NCBI GenBank assembly: GCA_013389025.1
Contig: JACAED010000102.1
Location: forward strand, 1 to 59,116
Origin: Hydrogenophilaceae bacterium
GTDB taxonomy: Bacteria > Pseudomonadota > Gammaproteobacteria > Burkholderiales > Thiobacillaceae
Length of the DNA stretch: 59,116 nucleotides
Reading direction: 5' to 3'
Numbering within the stretch: the first letter of the stretch is position 1; each line of letters begins with the position of its first letter. The position numbers and the translations under genes are program-made. Below, piece by piece: positions 21,334 to 29,239 of the stretch. A model generated the notes under the pieces. That model was not told the DNA's origin. It worked only from the letters and a program-made list of their open reading frames with translations, and ran no database searches.

Positions 21334-22371
21334 TCAGCTCACAACCTGACGCAAATTCCGCTTCGGACTGGCGCTGGCGCATATCAAGCATGTCGAGATA
21401 TTTCCCCGCCCAACCGGCGCCTGAAAGCTCACCCCACACCAGTTGCAATGATGATTACGCAACACAAGTTGGTTGGTTCGCGGTTTCTCCCATATGCGCA
21501 AGGAAACCGCGTCATGGCTGCATACGCCTCTGCACAAGCCGCAGCCCGTGCAGAGCCGGTGATGCAGTTGGTAGGCAGGTATATCCCCCTCCACCTGCTC
21601 GATTGCGTTTTGCGGACACACGCGGGCACAGGCGTGACAGGCAATGCAGCGTGCCGGATCGATCTGCACGTGCCATGGCAATGAAGCATCCAGTTTCTCT
21701 GGCAGATATTCGCCCGGCGCGAGGGGTTTTTTCCCGGCATTGTCATGACCGTTTCTTGCCAATGTCTTGACGGGGCATCCGCCCAGCACGGATAGGAAGC
21801 GGCGGCGCGACTCGCTTGCCTTGACCTTTGGGCCGCTCAGAAGCCTGCTCCAGGCCGCCGCCGACAGGTCGCGCAAAATAACCTTTGGCAGTCCATGCGC
21901 CAACAGCACGGAATTGAGCGCCGCGACTCGTGAATCCAGCCGCACGCACTTTGCCCGATTGCAATTCCCGCAGTCGCCCCTTCGGATAATCCATACGCGC
22001 TGACCATGGCTCCAGGCATGCAGCACTTCGGTCAGCCCGATGGCATGCAAACAGGGAATCTGCCCAGCCTTATCCTCCACACCGCTAAAATGGCAATGCG
22101 CCATCATGGCCGCTTCGCCCGCCACCTCACGTTGCTCGAAAACCATGGGCAGACGAATCGCCTGTTGAGGACAGACCGGCACGCACAGCCCGCATTCATC
22201 ACAGGCGTACTCGTTGAACCTTAGCGCGGACTCTCCAAGAATCCAGGCGTAGCGCGGACATGCGTCGACACATGCACGGCATGAAGCATGGGGCAGGCTT
22301 GCGTGGACACAACGCTCCGCATTCAGCTCTGGAAAAACCACGGCTGACAGGTCTAGTGCTGCAGTATCCAT
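21334..22371 (-). CDS. Multi-[4Fe-4S] polyferredoxin-like protein with C-terminal CxxC pairs
   Basis: CRACVDACP, CDECGLCVPVCP, CIACHACARVCP, CTGCGLCRGVC, plus CGNC..C and CNWC...CLIC. Confidence 0.8.
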   Translation of the reverse strand: MDTAALDLSAVVFPELNAERCVHASLPHASCRACVDACPRYAWILGESALRFNEYACDECGLCVPVCPQQAIRLPMVFEQREVAGEAAMMAHCHFSGVEDKAGQIPCLHAIGLTEVLHAWSHGQRVWIIRRGDCGNCNRAKCVRLDSRVAALNSVLLAHGLPKVILRDLSAAAWSRLLSGPKVKASESRRRFLSVLGGCPVKTLARNGHDNAGKKPLAPGEYLPEKLDASLPWHVQIDPARCIACHACARVCPQNAIEQVEGDIPAYQLHHRLCTGCGLCRGVCSHDAVSLRIWEKPRTNQLVLRNHHCNWCGVSFQAPVGRGNISTCLICASASPKRNLRQVVS

Positions 22372-22664
22372 CTCACCACTTTACCAAGATTGTCATCGCT
22401 AATGCCGGCCTGCGGGGGCATGACGGCATTACCCCACACGCCCTTGCTGCCGCCTCGTACATGTCTGGCAAGTAAAGTCACGGCACCCTTTTCAGCCTTG
22501 TACTTGACTGCAATGTCCTTGAACGCAGGCCCTACCAGCTTCTTGTCAACGCCATGGCAGGCCATGCAGCCATGCTTTTGCGCCAGCTCTTCGCTGGCCA
22601 GGACGGGGCCGGTGGCAAGGCCCGTGGCAAGGACAAGCACTGGAATTGTCTTGATCTTTTTCAT
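22353..22664 (-). CDS. Monoheme cytochrome c (c551/c552-like)
   Basis: Signal peptide MKKIKTIPVLVLATGLATGPVLA; CMACH; distal MPPQAG Met ligand. Confidence 0.88.
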   Translation of the reverse strand: MKKIKTIPVLVLATGLATGPVLASEELAQKHGCMACHGVDKKLVGPAFKDIAVKYKAEKGAVTLLARHVRGGSKGVWGNAVMPPQAGISDDNLGKVVRWILQH

Positions 22665-22702
22665 TTCCTGTCCCCTACAAAGCTCAAATTCTCGAGAATC
22701 AC

Positions 22703-23470
22703 TCACCATGATGGCGACGCGCCCGGCACGAACTTGACCGGCACGGGTTGGGCAACCTGCTTCGGCCGCATGCGCGTTTCGATATCCTCACGGCCAGGGC
22801 GAGATTCGCCAAGAATGCCCGCCAGCATGTCGCGAAATTCATCGCAATAAGCCGATGTCAGCCAGGCGGCGCCTGCATAAAATGGCGTCGAACATCGCTT
22901 GATCACGCGCTCGGCAAACTCAGGCAACCACCTCAGCAAATGCTCATCCATGAAAGTGGCAGCCTCGTCCAGATTCGTGTCTTTCGTGTCCAGCATCAGC
23001 CAGGCCAGGAATTGCAATTCCACGACCAGATGGTCTTCCGAGCGGGTTCTCCAGTTTGAAACGCCCAGGCCGTGTTTCTTGTAGATCTCACGCACCTGAA
23101 ACATGGGCGCCTGCATGATGAGCTTGTCTTCATCCAGCCACACCGATTCAAAGGGCGAGGCGCTGTAGTCGTGGTTGAGATAGATCGCGGCATAATCCGC
23201 CGCCAGTTCGTCTTGCAATTCCGGGCTCAATGGCGGCGCGTACTCGGCGATTGCCTTCTTCAAGAGGCTCATGGCCTCCTGGCCCTCTTGCCTGAAAAGC
23301 TTCAAACCCAGACTGCCAGGGAAATCCCTTGATGCCAGCGCTGACAGGAGCGCATTATCAGCCTCGGCATGGTGCAGGCTGGCCAGGATCAGCAGATCGG
23401 CGGCAGCCGCTTCGCAAAACCGCCTGAGTAAGCTGTCGCGCGGTTGATCTTCCGGCATTGATCCGTCCAC
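22703..23470 (-). CDS. TorD/DmsD-family molybdoenzyme chaperone
   Basis: Helical; DYAAIYLNHDYSASPFESVWLDEDKLIMQ pattern; located next to molybdoenzyme genes. Confidence 0.85.
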   Translation of the reverse strand: MDGSMPEDQPRDSLLRRFCEAAAADLLILASLHHAEADNALLSALASRDFPGSLGLKLFRQEGQEAMSLLKKAIAEYAPPLSPELQDELAADYAAIYLNHDYSASPFESVWLDEDKLIMQAPMFQVREIYKKHGLGVSNWRTRSEDHLVVELQFLAWLMLDTKDTNLDEAATFMDEHLLRWLPEFAERVIKRCSTPFYAGAAWLTSAYCDEFRDMLAGILGESRPGREDIETRMRPKQVAQPVPVKFVPGASPSW

Positions 23471-23471
23471 G

Positions 23472-24137
23472 TTATTTCACCACCGCTTTGCTGTGCGCCA
23501 CAAAAACGATCGATGGCTTGGTCAGTTCCGGGTTGGCCATGTTCTTGACCGCGCCAACCGGCTTCTCGTGAGAGGCCATCGCCTTGGTTACCCATGTACC
23601 GGCTCTGAGCTTGTCGATGTCTCCAATATCCAGCACGCGCATCATGCAGGCCTGCACGCAATAGGGCTTGCGTCCCGCATCGATTTCGTCCACGCACATG
23701 TTGCACTTGGAAACGATATTGCGTTCCGGGATGAACTGCGGCGCGCCATAGGGACAGGCCGCCTCGCAGCGCCGGCAGCCGATGCACAGCGTGGAATCAA
23801 TGTCGACGATACCGTCCTTCTTGCGCTTGAAGATCGCGCCAGTCGGACAGGTGGGCAGGCACGCGGGCTCCGCGCAGTGATTGCACGACATGTTGACCTT
23901 GTAGGCATACACGTCCGGGAAGGCCCCGCCTTCGACATACATCACATTACGGAAACGCGGCCCTGGCGCAAGCCCGTTCTTGTCCTTGCAGGCGATTTCA
24001 CAGGCCCGGCAGCCGATGCAGTCGACGTTGTTGTGGATGAATCCAAGCTGCATCTCCGGCACGACCGGCACATAGACTTCCTTCTTGTGCCGCTTGACGG
24101 CTTCCTTGATTTTCGCAAGGTCTTTTTCCTCAGCCAT
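23472..24137 (-). CDS. DmsB-like four-cluster [4Fe-4S] electron-transfer subunit
   Basis: CIGCRACEIACKDKNG, CNHCAEPACLPTCPTGA, CIGCRRCEAACPYGAPQ, CNMCVDEIDAGRKPYCVQAC. Confidence 0.93.
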   Translation of the reverse strand: MAEEKDLAKIKEAVKRHKKEVYVPVVPEMQLGFIHNNVDCIGCRACEIACKDKNGLAPGPRFRNVMYVEGGAFPDVYAYKVNMSCNHCAEPACLPTCPTGAIFKRKKDGIVDIDSTLCIGCRRCEAACPYGAPQFIPERNIVSKCNMCVDEIDAGRKPYCVQACMMRVLDIGDIDKLRAGTWVTKAMASHEKPVGAVKNMANPELTKPSIVFVAHSKAVVK

Positions 24138-24149
24138 TTCCCATCCTCC

Positions 24150-26732
24150 TCAATTGTCGCGGCGAAACACCTGGGATCGCGATATGCTCGTCTTGTCCCA
24201 CCCAGGGTTGTGTTCAAGTTCGGTTTTCCTGATATTCACCAGCACGGTGTTGTAGGCAAACGAACCGGCCGGGCTGGGCTCATCGAGCGTGAGAAAGTCC
24301 GGATTGCCGCCCCGGTCGACGCCGTTCTCATCCAGCTGCATCCAGGCGCCTTCATGGATCACCACGACACCGGGCATGACCCGTTCGGTGACATACACTG
24401 GCACCACAACTTTTCCGCGTTCGTTCCATACTTCCACCGTATCGCCCGTCGCCACGCCAAGTTTCTTGGCATCACTGGCATTGATGGTGCACTCCTGCTC
24501 GAAGGTTTCCTGCAACCAGGAACAGTTGGCGAAAATGGAATGCGTGCGATGGCGCGGATGCGGAGTGATGAGATGGAAGGGGTACTCCTTCGTTTTCGGA
24601 TGATTCAAGGATTCCCAAGGCTCGATCCACTTGGGAATGGAAGGGATGTGTGAGCCGTACTTTGTCTTGGTCCAGTCGCCGATGTAGGCGAGTTCGGTGC
24701 TGAGGATTTCGATCTTGCCGGATGGGGTATCGAATCGTTTGCCATTTTCGATCTGCTCGCGGAAGGCCACATGCGGCTTGTCCAGCTTGAATTTGTACAC
24801 CCCCAGGCGCTTGAATTCCTCCCACGGCATGGTCACGCCCTGATGCGCCATGACCTTGTGTTCCCACCATTCGCGCAAATAGGCTTCGTCAACGGCATCG
24901 TTGTAATGGAAATATTCGCGGCTGGCTTTCGGGTTGTATGCACGGCCGAAAGTCGGCCCGCCGATTCTCCATGCCAGTTCGGTAAATATCTGGAAGTCGG
25001 TCTTGCTCTCGCCCAGCGGCTCGATGACCTTGGGCCGGTGGATGTAGTAATGCCCCTTGTACCAGGGCAGCGCCACGTCGTGCCGCTCGAAATGCGTGGA
25101 CACCGGCAACAGCACATCCGCCCACAGCCCGGATGGCGTGATGGTCGAATCCATGCACACCACAAGCTCGAGTTTCTTGATCGCCTCGATCTCCTTGTTG
25201 ATGTTGGTGAGCTGGTTGAACCAGTCCGAGCCCTGCCAGAAAATGCCCTTGATGTTGGGAATCTGGCCATCGGTCGCATCCTGCCGCGGCCACAATCCGA
25301 TCTCCTCGCGCTTGACGTTTGGATAGTTCAGCACGCAATGCGCCCAGCGGTCTGACTTGATGGAGGCAAACCAGGTGTTGGCATATTGATCGTAGGGATA
25401 GGCGACGGCCTCCGCGTGCCAGGCCTTGCCCACACCCTCGGCGCAACCGCCGAGGATGCCGATGTTTCCGGTCATGGCCTGCAAGGCCGCCGCCATGCGG
25501 TTGTATTGCTCGCCGTAGGCGTTGCGTCCCGGCGCCCACGATGCCTTCAGCGCAGCCGGTTTGGTGGTGGCGTACATATGTGCAAGCTTTTTGATGTCGG
25601 CCGCTGGCACACCGCAGATTTCAGATGCCCATTCCGGCGTCTTGGCCACGCCATCGTATTTTCCGAGGATGTAATCCTTGAAGTTTTCCTTGCCATTGGG
25701 CGTGCTTCCGGCCCATTCTGGCATGGTCCCGGCATCCATGCCCATGCAGAATTTATCGATGAATTGCTGGTCGTGCAGATTATTGGTGAAGATATAGTGC
25801 GCCATCCCGGCCATCATCGCCGCATCGGTATTGGGCTTGATCGGTATCCACCAGGTATCGTAGGCCGCGCCGGAATCGGTGTATTGCGGATCGACCAGCA
25901 CGAACTTGCAGCCGTTCTGCTTGGCCAGCCGCATGTAGTAAAACGTGTTGCCGCCGTGAAAGGTATAGGCCGGATTCCAGCCCCACATGATGATGAGCTT
26001 GGAATGCGCGAACGCGTCATCCTCGTTGCCGTCCTCGATGGTGCCGAAAGTCCAGCGCGAGCTTGTCGTCGTGCCCTGGTAGGACGGTACCGACCACGAA
26101 TTGGTGCGGCAGCCGAACATGCCCATGAAGCGTCCAAGCAGTCCTTCGATCTGGTCGGACTTGTGCAGTACGCCGTAGGACGCGCCCGCGTAGGATTGAT
26201 CGAGTAAGGCAGTCGGGCCGTATTTGTCCTTGATCTCGATCATTTTCTTGCTGACATAGCCCAGCGCCTCGTCCCACGAGATGCGCTTGAACTTGCCTTC
26301 GCCGCGCTTGCCCACGCGGCCCATCGGATACAACAACCGCTCGGCGGAATACAGGCGCTGGCGATAGGAACGCCCGCGCAGACAGGCACGTAGTTGCGGT
26401 TCCTCAAACGTGTCCTTGCCGAAGTGGCCATCCTTCTGGTATCGCCCATCGTCCGTGGACAGACGCACGATCACATCGCCCTTCTTGTGCGCGACCAGCA
26501 CATGGCGCGAACCGCAGTTATGCGCGCAGGAGGTCACCACCGTCGTCAGTTGATCATCGGTTGGATAAGGCTCGTATGCAAACGCCTTGGCTTCCCTTGG
26601 CGCGGCGAGGTCGATCAGCCCGCCTGCCGCCATCACGCCGGCGCCAGCCGCGGTGGTTTTTAGAAAGTCCCGGCGCGCGGCATTGTTGAGTCGCTCGGCA
26701 ATTGCATGCAAATCGTATTTACTTGCGGACAT
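24150..26732 (-). CDS. DMSO reductase-family molybdopterin catalytic subunit (DmsA-like), Tat-exported
   Basis: Tat motif RRDFLKTTAAGAG; FS0 motif CAHNCGSRH...CLRGRSYRQRLYSAERLLYPMGRVGKRGEGKFKRISWDEA closely follows DmsA; molybdopterin-dinucleotide-binding C-terminus. Confidence 0.93.
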   Translation of the reverse strand: MSASKYDLHAIAERLNNAARRDFLKTTAAGAGVMAAGGLIDLAAPREAKAFAYEPYPTDDQLTTVVTSCAHNCGSRHVLVAHKKGDVIVRLSTDDGRYQKDGHFGKDTFEEPQLRACLRGRSYRQRLYSAERLLYPMGRVGKRGEGKFKRISWDEALGYVSKKMIEIKDKYGPTALLDQSYAGASYGVLHKSDQIEGLLGRFMGMFGCRTNSWSVPSYQGTTTSSRWTFGTIEDGNEDDAFAHSKLIIMWGWNPAYTFHGGNTFYYMRLAKQNGCKFVLVDPQYTDSGAAYDTWWIPIKPNTDAAMMAGMAHYIFTNNLHDQQFIDKFCMGMDAGTMPEWAGSTPNGKENFKDYILGKYDGVAKTPEWASEICGVPAADIKKLAHMYATTKPAALKASWAPGRNAYGEQYNRMAAALQAMTGNIGILGGCAEGVGKAWHAEAVAYPYDQYANTWFASIKSDRWAHCVLNYPNVKREEIGLWPRQDATDGQIPNIKGIFWQGSDWFNQLTNINKEIEAIKKLELVVCMDSTITPSGLWADVLLPVSTHFERHDVALPWYKGHYYIHRPKVIEPLGESKTDFQIFTELAWRIGGPTFGRAYNPKASREYFHYNDAVDEAYLREWWEHKVMAHQGVTMPWEEFKRLGVYKFKLDKPHVAFREQIENGKRFDTPSGKIEILSTELAYIGDWTKTKYGSHIPSIPKWIEPWESLNHPKTKEYPFHLITPHPRHRTHSIFANCSWLQETFEQECTINASDAKKLGVATGDTVEVWNERGKVVVPVYVTERVMPGVVVIHEGAWMQLDENGVDRGGNPDFLTLDEPSPAGSFAYNTVLVNIRKTELEHNPGWDKTSISRSQVFRRDN

Positions 26733-27666
26733 GGCTTTTCCTTTTCACTTCAAGCGGGCTTTTTTTAGCGCTGATTCGCGACTGGATGGTTTTGCCAGGT
26801 CGCCTGTTCACCCTGGCCGGCTTGCTCGATTTGACCGGCCTGGACTGAGCGGCGTCTGAATGTATCGGCAAGCCGATCAGGAAACGCGGATCGGATTGCG
26901 TGGGACGGTTTTTCGCCCATTCAGGGATTTCCTTGTCCATGCCCTTCCAGGCATGACGGGGATAGGGAAAGCTGATTCGATACCAGGCGCGGCCGCCGTG
27001 GCATCCATAACAACTGTCCGCGGACTCCTTGCCGGCCGCCTCGATTTCGGCTGGTTTGAGAAAATTGACCTGGTGCCGGCTGGTGCGGATGTTGTCGTGG
27101 CACAGCAGGCAGTTGTTGGCGAAAGTTTCCCCGTGCTGAGACCATGGGCCTGGCAATCCCATCACCTCGTAATTGAACTTGCCGTGACACATCAAACAGG
27201 TATTGGTGTCCACCAGTTTGCGCAGGTTGTAACCATTACCCTGCGCGGTGGCCGAAGAACCCGGCGCCTCGGCACGCGGGTCGTGACCCTGATGGCAGGT
27301 ATTGCAGCGCATGCTCATCACGCGCCCGGCAAAATCGGTGGACATATGCCGACGATGTAGCGTGTCCTGGGCACCGGCGTATGTATCCAGCGTCTGGTAC
27401 CAGGCCATCGATTTCCCGGCTTGCACGCCCGCGGGAGAGTGCTCTCGAACGCTCGGCGCCAGCACTTCGGCGTGGCACGTCAAACAATCCTTGTCTTCCG
27501 CCGTGTCGATGGCAGGCTTGAAATGAATCGGACTCCACTTGGCAGCTTGATATGATTTCCTCGCTTCGGCGCCATTGGCCAAAACGAGTGTCATCCAAAG
27601 CAGCGCCGTCAACCCCACACCCAGCTTCAGCAGGCCCCTGCAACAGGTTTCATCGAACTCCTTCAA
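26719..27666 (-). CDS. Pentaheme c-type cytochrome with basic C-terminal tail (probable TTG start)
   Basis: Five CxxCH motifs (CLTCH, CNTCH, CLMCH, CLLCH, CYGCH); AAGGAGG upstream of TTG at 27666; signal-peptide-like N-terminus; overlaps the next gene by 14 bp. Confidence 0.88.
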   Translation of the reverse strand: MKEFDETCCRGLLKLGVGLTALLWMTLVLANGAEARKSYQAAKWSPIHFKPAIDTAEDKDCLTCHAEVLAPSVREHSPAGVQAGKSMAWYQTLDTYAGAQDTLHRRHMSTDFAGRVMSMRCNTCHQGHDPRAEAPGSSATAQGNGYNLRKLVDTNTCLMCHGKFNYEVMGLPGPWSQHGETFANNCLLCHDNIRTSRHQVNFLKPAEIEAAGKESADSCYGCHGGRAWYRISFPYPRHAWKGMDKEIPEWAKNRPTQSDPRFLIGLPIHSDAAQSRPVKSSKPARVNRRPGKTIQSRISAKKSPLEVKRKSHVRK

Positions 27667-27742
27667 GCCATCCTCCTTATATCGCCATGTGTTGAGTAAG
27701 AAAATGTCTGCACCCAAGATGGGTGCAGACACAACGCCTACC

Positions 27743-28423
27743 TTAGTAAGGCGGAGACCAACTGCCGTACATGCCGGACATGCCGCCCATGCCAGGATTC
27801 ATGCCGTACATGCCGCTCATGCCCGACATTCCACCCATTCCCGACATGCCGCTCATGCCACCCATACCGGACATGCCGCTCATGCCAGACTGTTTCATCC
27901 ACATCACGCCATAAGGGGTGTACACGGGCACCCAGTTACCTGACATGCCGGACATGCCACTCATGCCTGACATTCCACCCATGCCGGACATCCCTGACAT
28001 TCCGCCCATGCCTGACATTCCGCTCATTCCGCCCATGCCGGACATCCCTGACATGCCACCCATGCCTGACATGCCGTCCATGCCTGACATTCCACTCATT
28101 CCGCCCATGCCCGACATACCTGACATGCCGCCCATACCTGACATGCCCTGCTGAACGGGATAGAAGAAGATTTCACCAGAGGGAGAGATGCGGAAATAAC
28201 CAGACATGCCGCTCATGCCGCCCATGCCCGACATGCCTGACATTCCAGACATGCCGCCCATGCCTGACATACCGTCCAAGCCGCTCATGCCGCCCATGCC
28301 CGACATACCTGACATTCCAGACATGCCGCTCATGCCGGACTGTTTGTCTGCAGCCACGGTTGTACCCAAAGCAAGTGCGCCTACAACTGCCACAACAAGC
28401 TTCAACTTTTGCATTCGACCCAT
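27743..28423 (-). CDS. Exported methionine-rich low-complexity protein (MSGMSGMGGM repeats)
   Basis: Signal peptide MGRMQKLKLVVAVVGALALGTTVAA, then three blocks of [S/G]GM triplets (about 50 Met in about 200 mature residues by hand count) split by two aromatic linkers. Confidence 0.9.
   Translation of the reverse strand: MGRMQKLKLVVAVVGALALGTTVAADKQSGMSGMSGMSGMSGMGGMSGLDGMSGMGGMSGMSGMSGMGGMSGMSGYFRISPSGEIFFYPVQQGMSGMGGMSGMSGMGGMSGMSGMDGMSGMGGMSGMSGMGGMSGMSGMGGMSGMSGMGGMSGMSGMSGMSGNWVPVYTPYGVMWMKQSGMSGMSGMGGMSGMSGMGGMSGMSGMYGMNPGMGGMSGMYGSWSPPY
27772..28340. repeat. Short-period coding tandem repeats (9/27-bp) encoding SGM/SGMSGMGGM
   Basis: Repeated catgcc[g/t]gacat / ccgcccatgcc units on the + strand, interrupted at about 27889-27938 and 28151-28199. 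Confidence 0.9.
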
Positions 28424-28525
28424 GATTAACTCCTTTGATTGATGCGAACCAGGTTGCGAATTTTCAGGAAATTTTTCCTGCGCCTTCAAAACCGGTTAAA
28501 TACGTCCGAGGGGGACGCTCCCTGT

Positions 28526-28867
28526 TTACCGCTTCTCGGCGGCTTGACCCGTTCCGCTTGCAGCAGAACCATGCCAATTTCGAATGTCATACGGTCCCGT
28601 CATGCCGGGCCGCACAAATGGCGTGTGCCAGGGACCCTGGCTTTCAAGAAAACGCAGACTTGCCGGATAAGGTTTAACAACACCAGTCAGGGCATGGCGG
28701 TACCACGCCGCATATTTCGGATAGGAGGTGATGACAGGCGCACCCGCAGGCCGAACCGATGGGTCGAGCCCGGCGATCGGGTACTCATCGCCCAATGCAA
28801 TATCGACAAACGAAATTGCAGCAATGATTGCAAGCAAGGTCTTGCCCGCTTTATCTGAATATTTCAT
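28526..28867 (-). CDS. Small secreted protein of unknown function, first gene of the Met-rich/molybdoenzyme operon
   Basis: Signal peptide MKYSDKAGKTLLAIIAAISFVDIALG; GGAGG ribosome-binding site; conserved-looking PYPASLRFLESQGPWHTPFVRPGMTGPYDIRNWH. Confidence 0.75.
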   Translation of the reverse strand: MKYSDKAGKTLLAIIAAISFVDIALGDEYPIAGLDPSVRPAGAPVITSYPKYAAWYRHALTGVVKPYPASLRFLESQGPWHTPFVRPGMTGPYDIRNWHGSAASGTGQAAEKR

Positions 28868-28910
28868 GCCTACCCTCCAGACATCCGCTTTTTGTTTGGT
28901 GAAGGCACTA

Positions 28911-28927
28911 GAGCAGGCGATGTGCCA
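28911..28927 (-). promoter_or_regulatory. Candidate sigma54 -24/-12 promoter
   Basis: Minus strand TGGCAC-ATCGC-CTGCTC: GG and GC separated by exactly 10 nt; 44 nt upstream of the start at 28867. Confidence 0.6.
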
Positions 28928-29239
28928 ACTCGTTAAGAATCGTCAACTATTTGTAGACAAAAAGAAATTTCCAGAGGCCCGAAGTGCGACGCGTCATGCA
29001 ACCCTAATGAAATGCCAAATTGTCAGAAAACTGGCCCGAAAATTTGGATATCGATTGTGAGACCTGCAATTTTGTCAGTCAGAAAAACCTTCCGCGCCAT
29101 GCAAGAAATTCATGAAGAGTCTGGATGCCTTGCGCCGCAAGGATTTTCACACACTGTCATTTTGGCAACGGGATGAAGTTCTAGAATTCTGGATTCTGTT
29201 GCGATTGTCATCAAAACCAGAAAGAATCAGACATCGAGT

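Noticed and set aside
22353-22371. Overlap of the cytochrome c and polyferredoxin genes as a possible gene fusion
   Set aside because: Short overlap in different frames, ordinary translational coupling.
27772-28340. Possible CRISPR-like array
   Set aside because: Short-period contiguous repeats with no unique spacers; explained by the Met-rich coding sequence.
27918-28442. Plus-strand ORFs encoding MPDMPDMPLMPDIPPMPD repeats
   Set aside because: Antisense reading of the MSGM coding repeats; no signal peptide or ribosome-binding site, while the minus strand has both.
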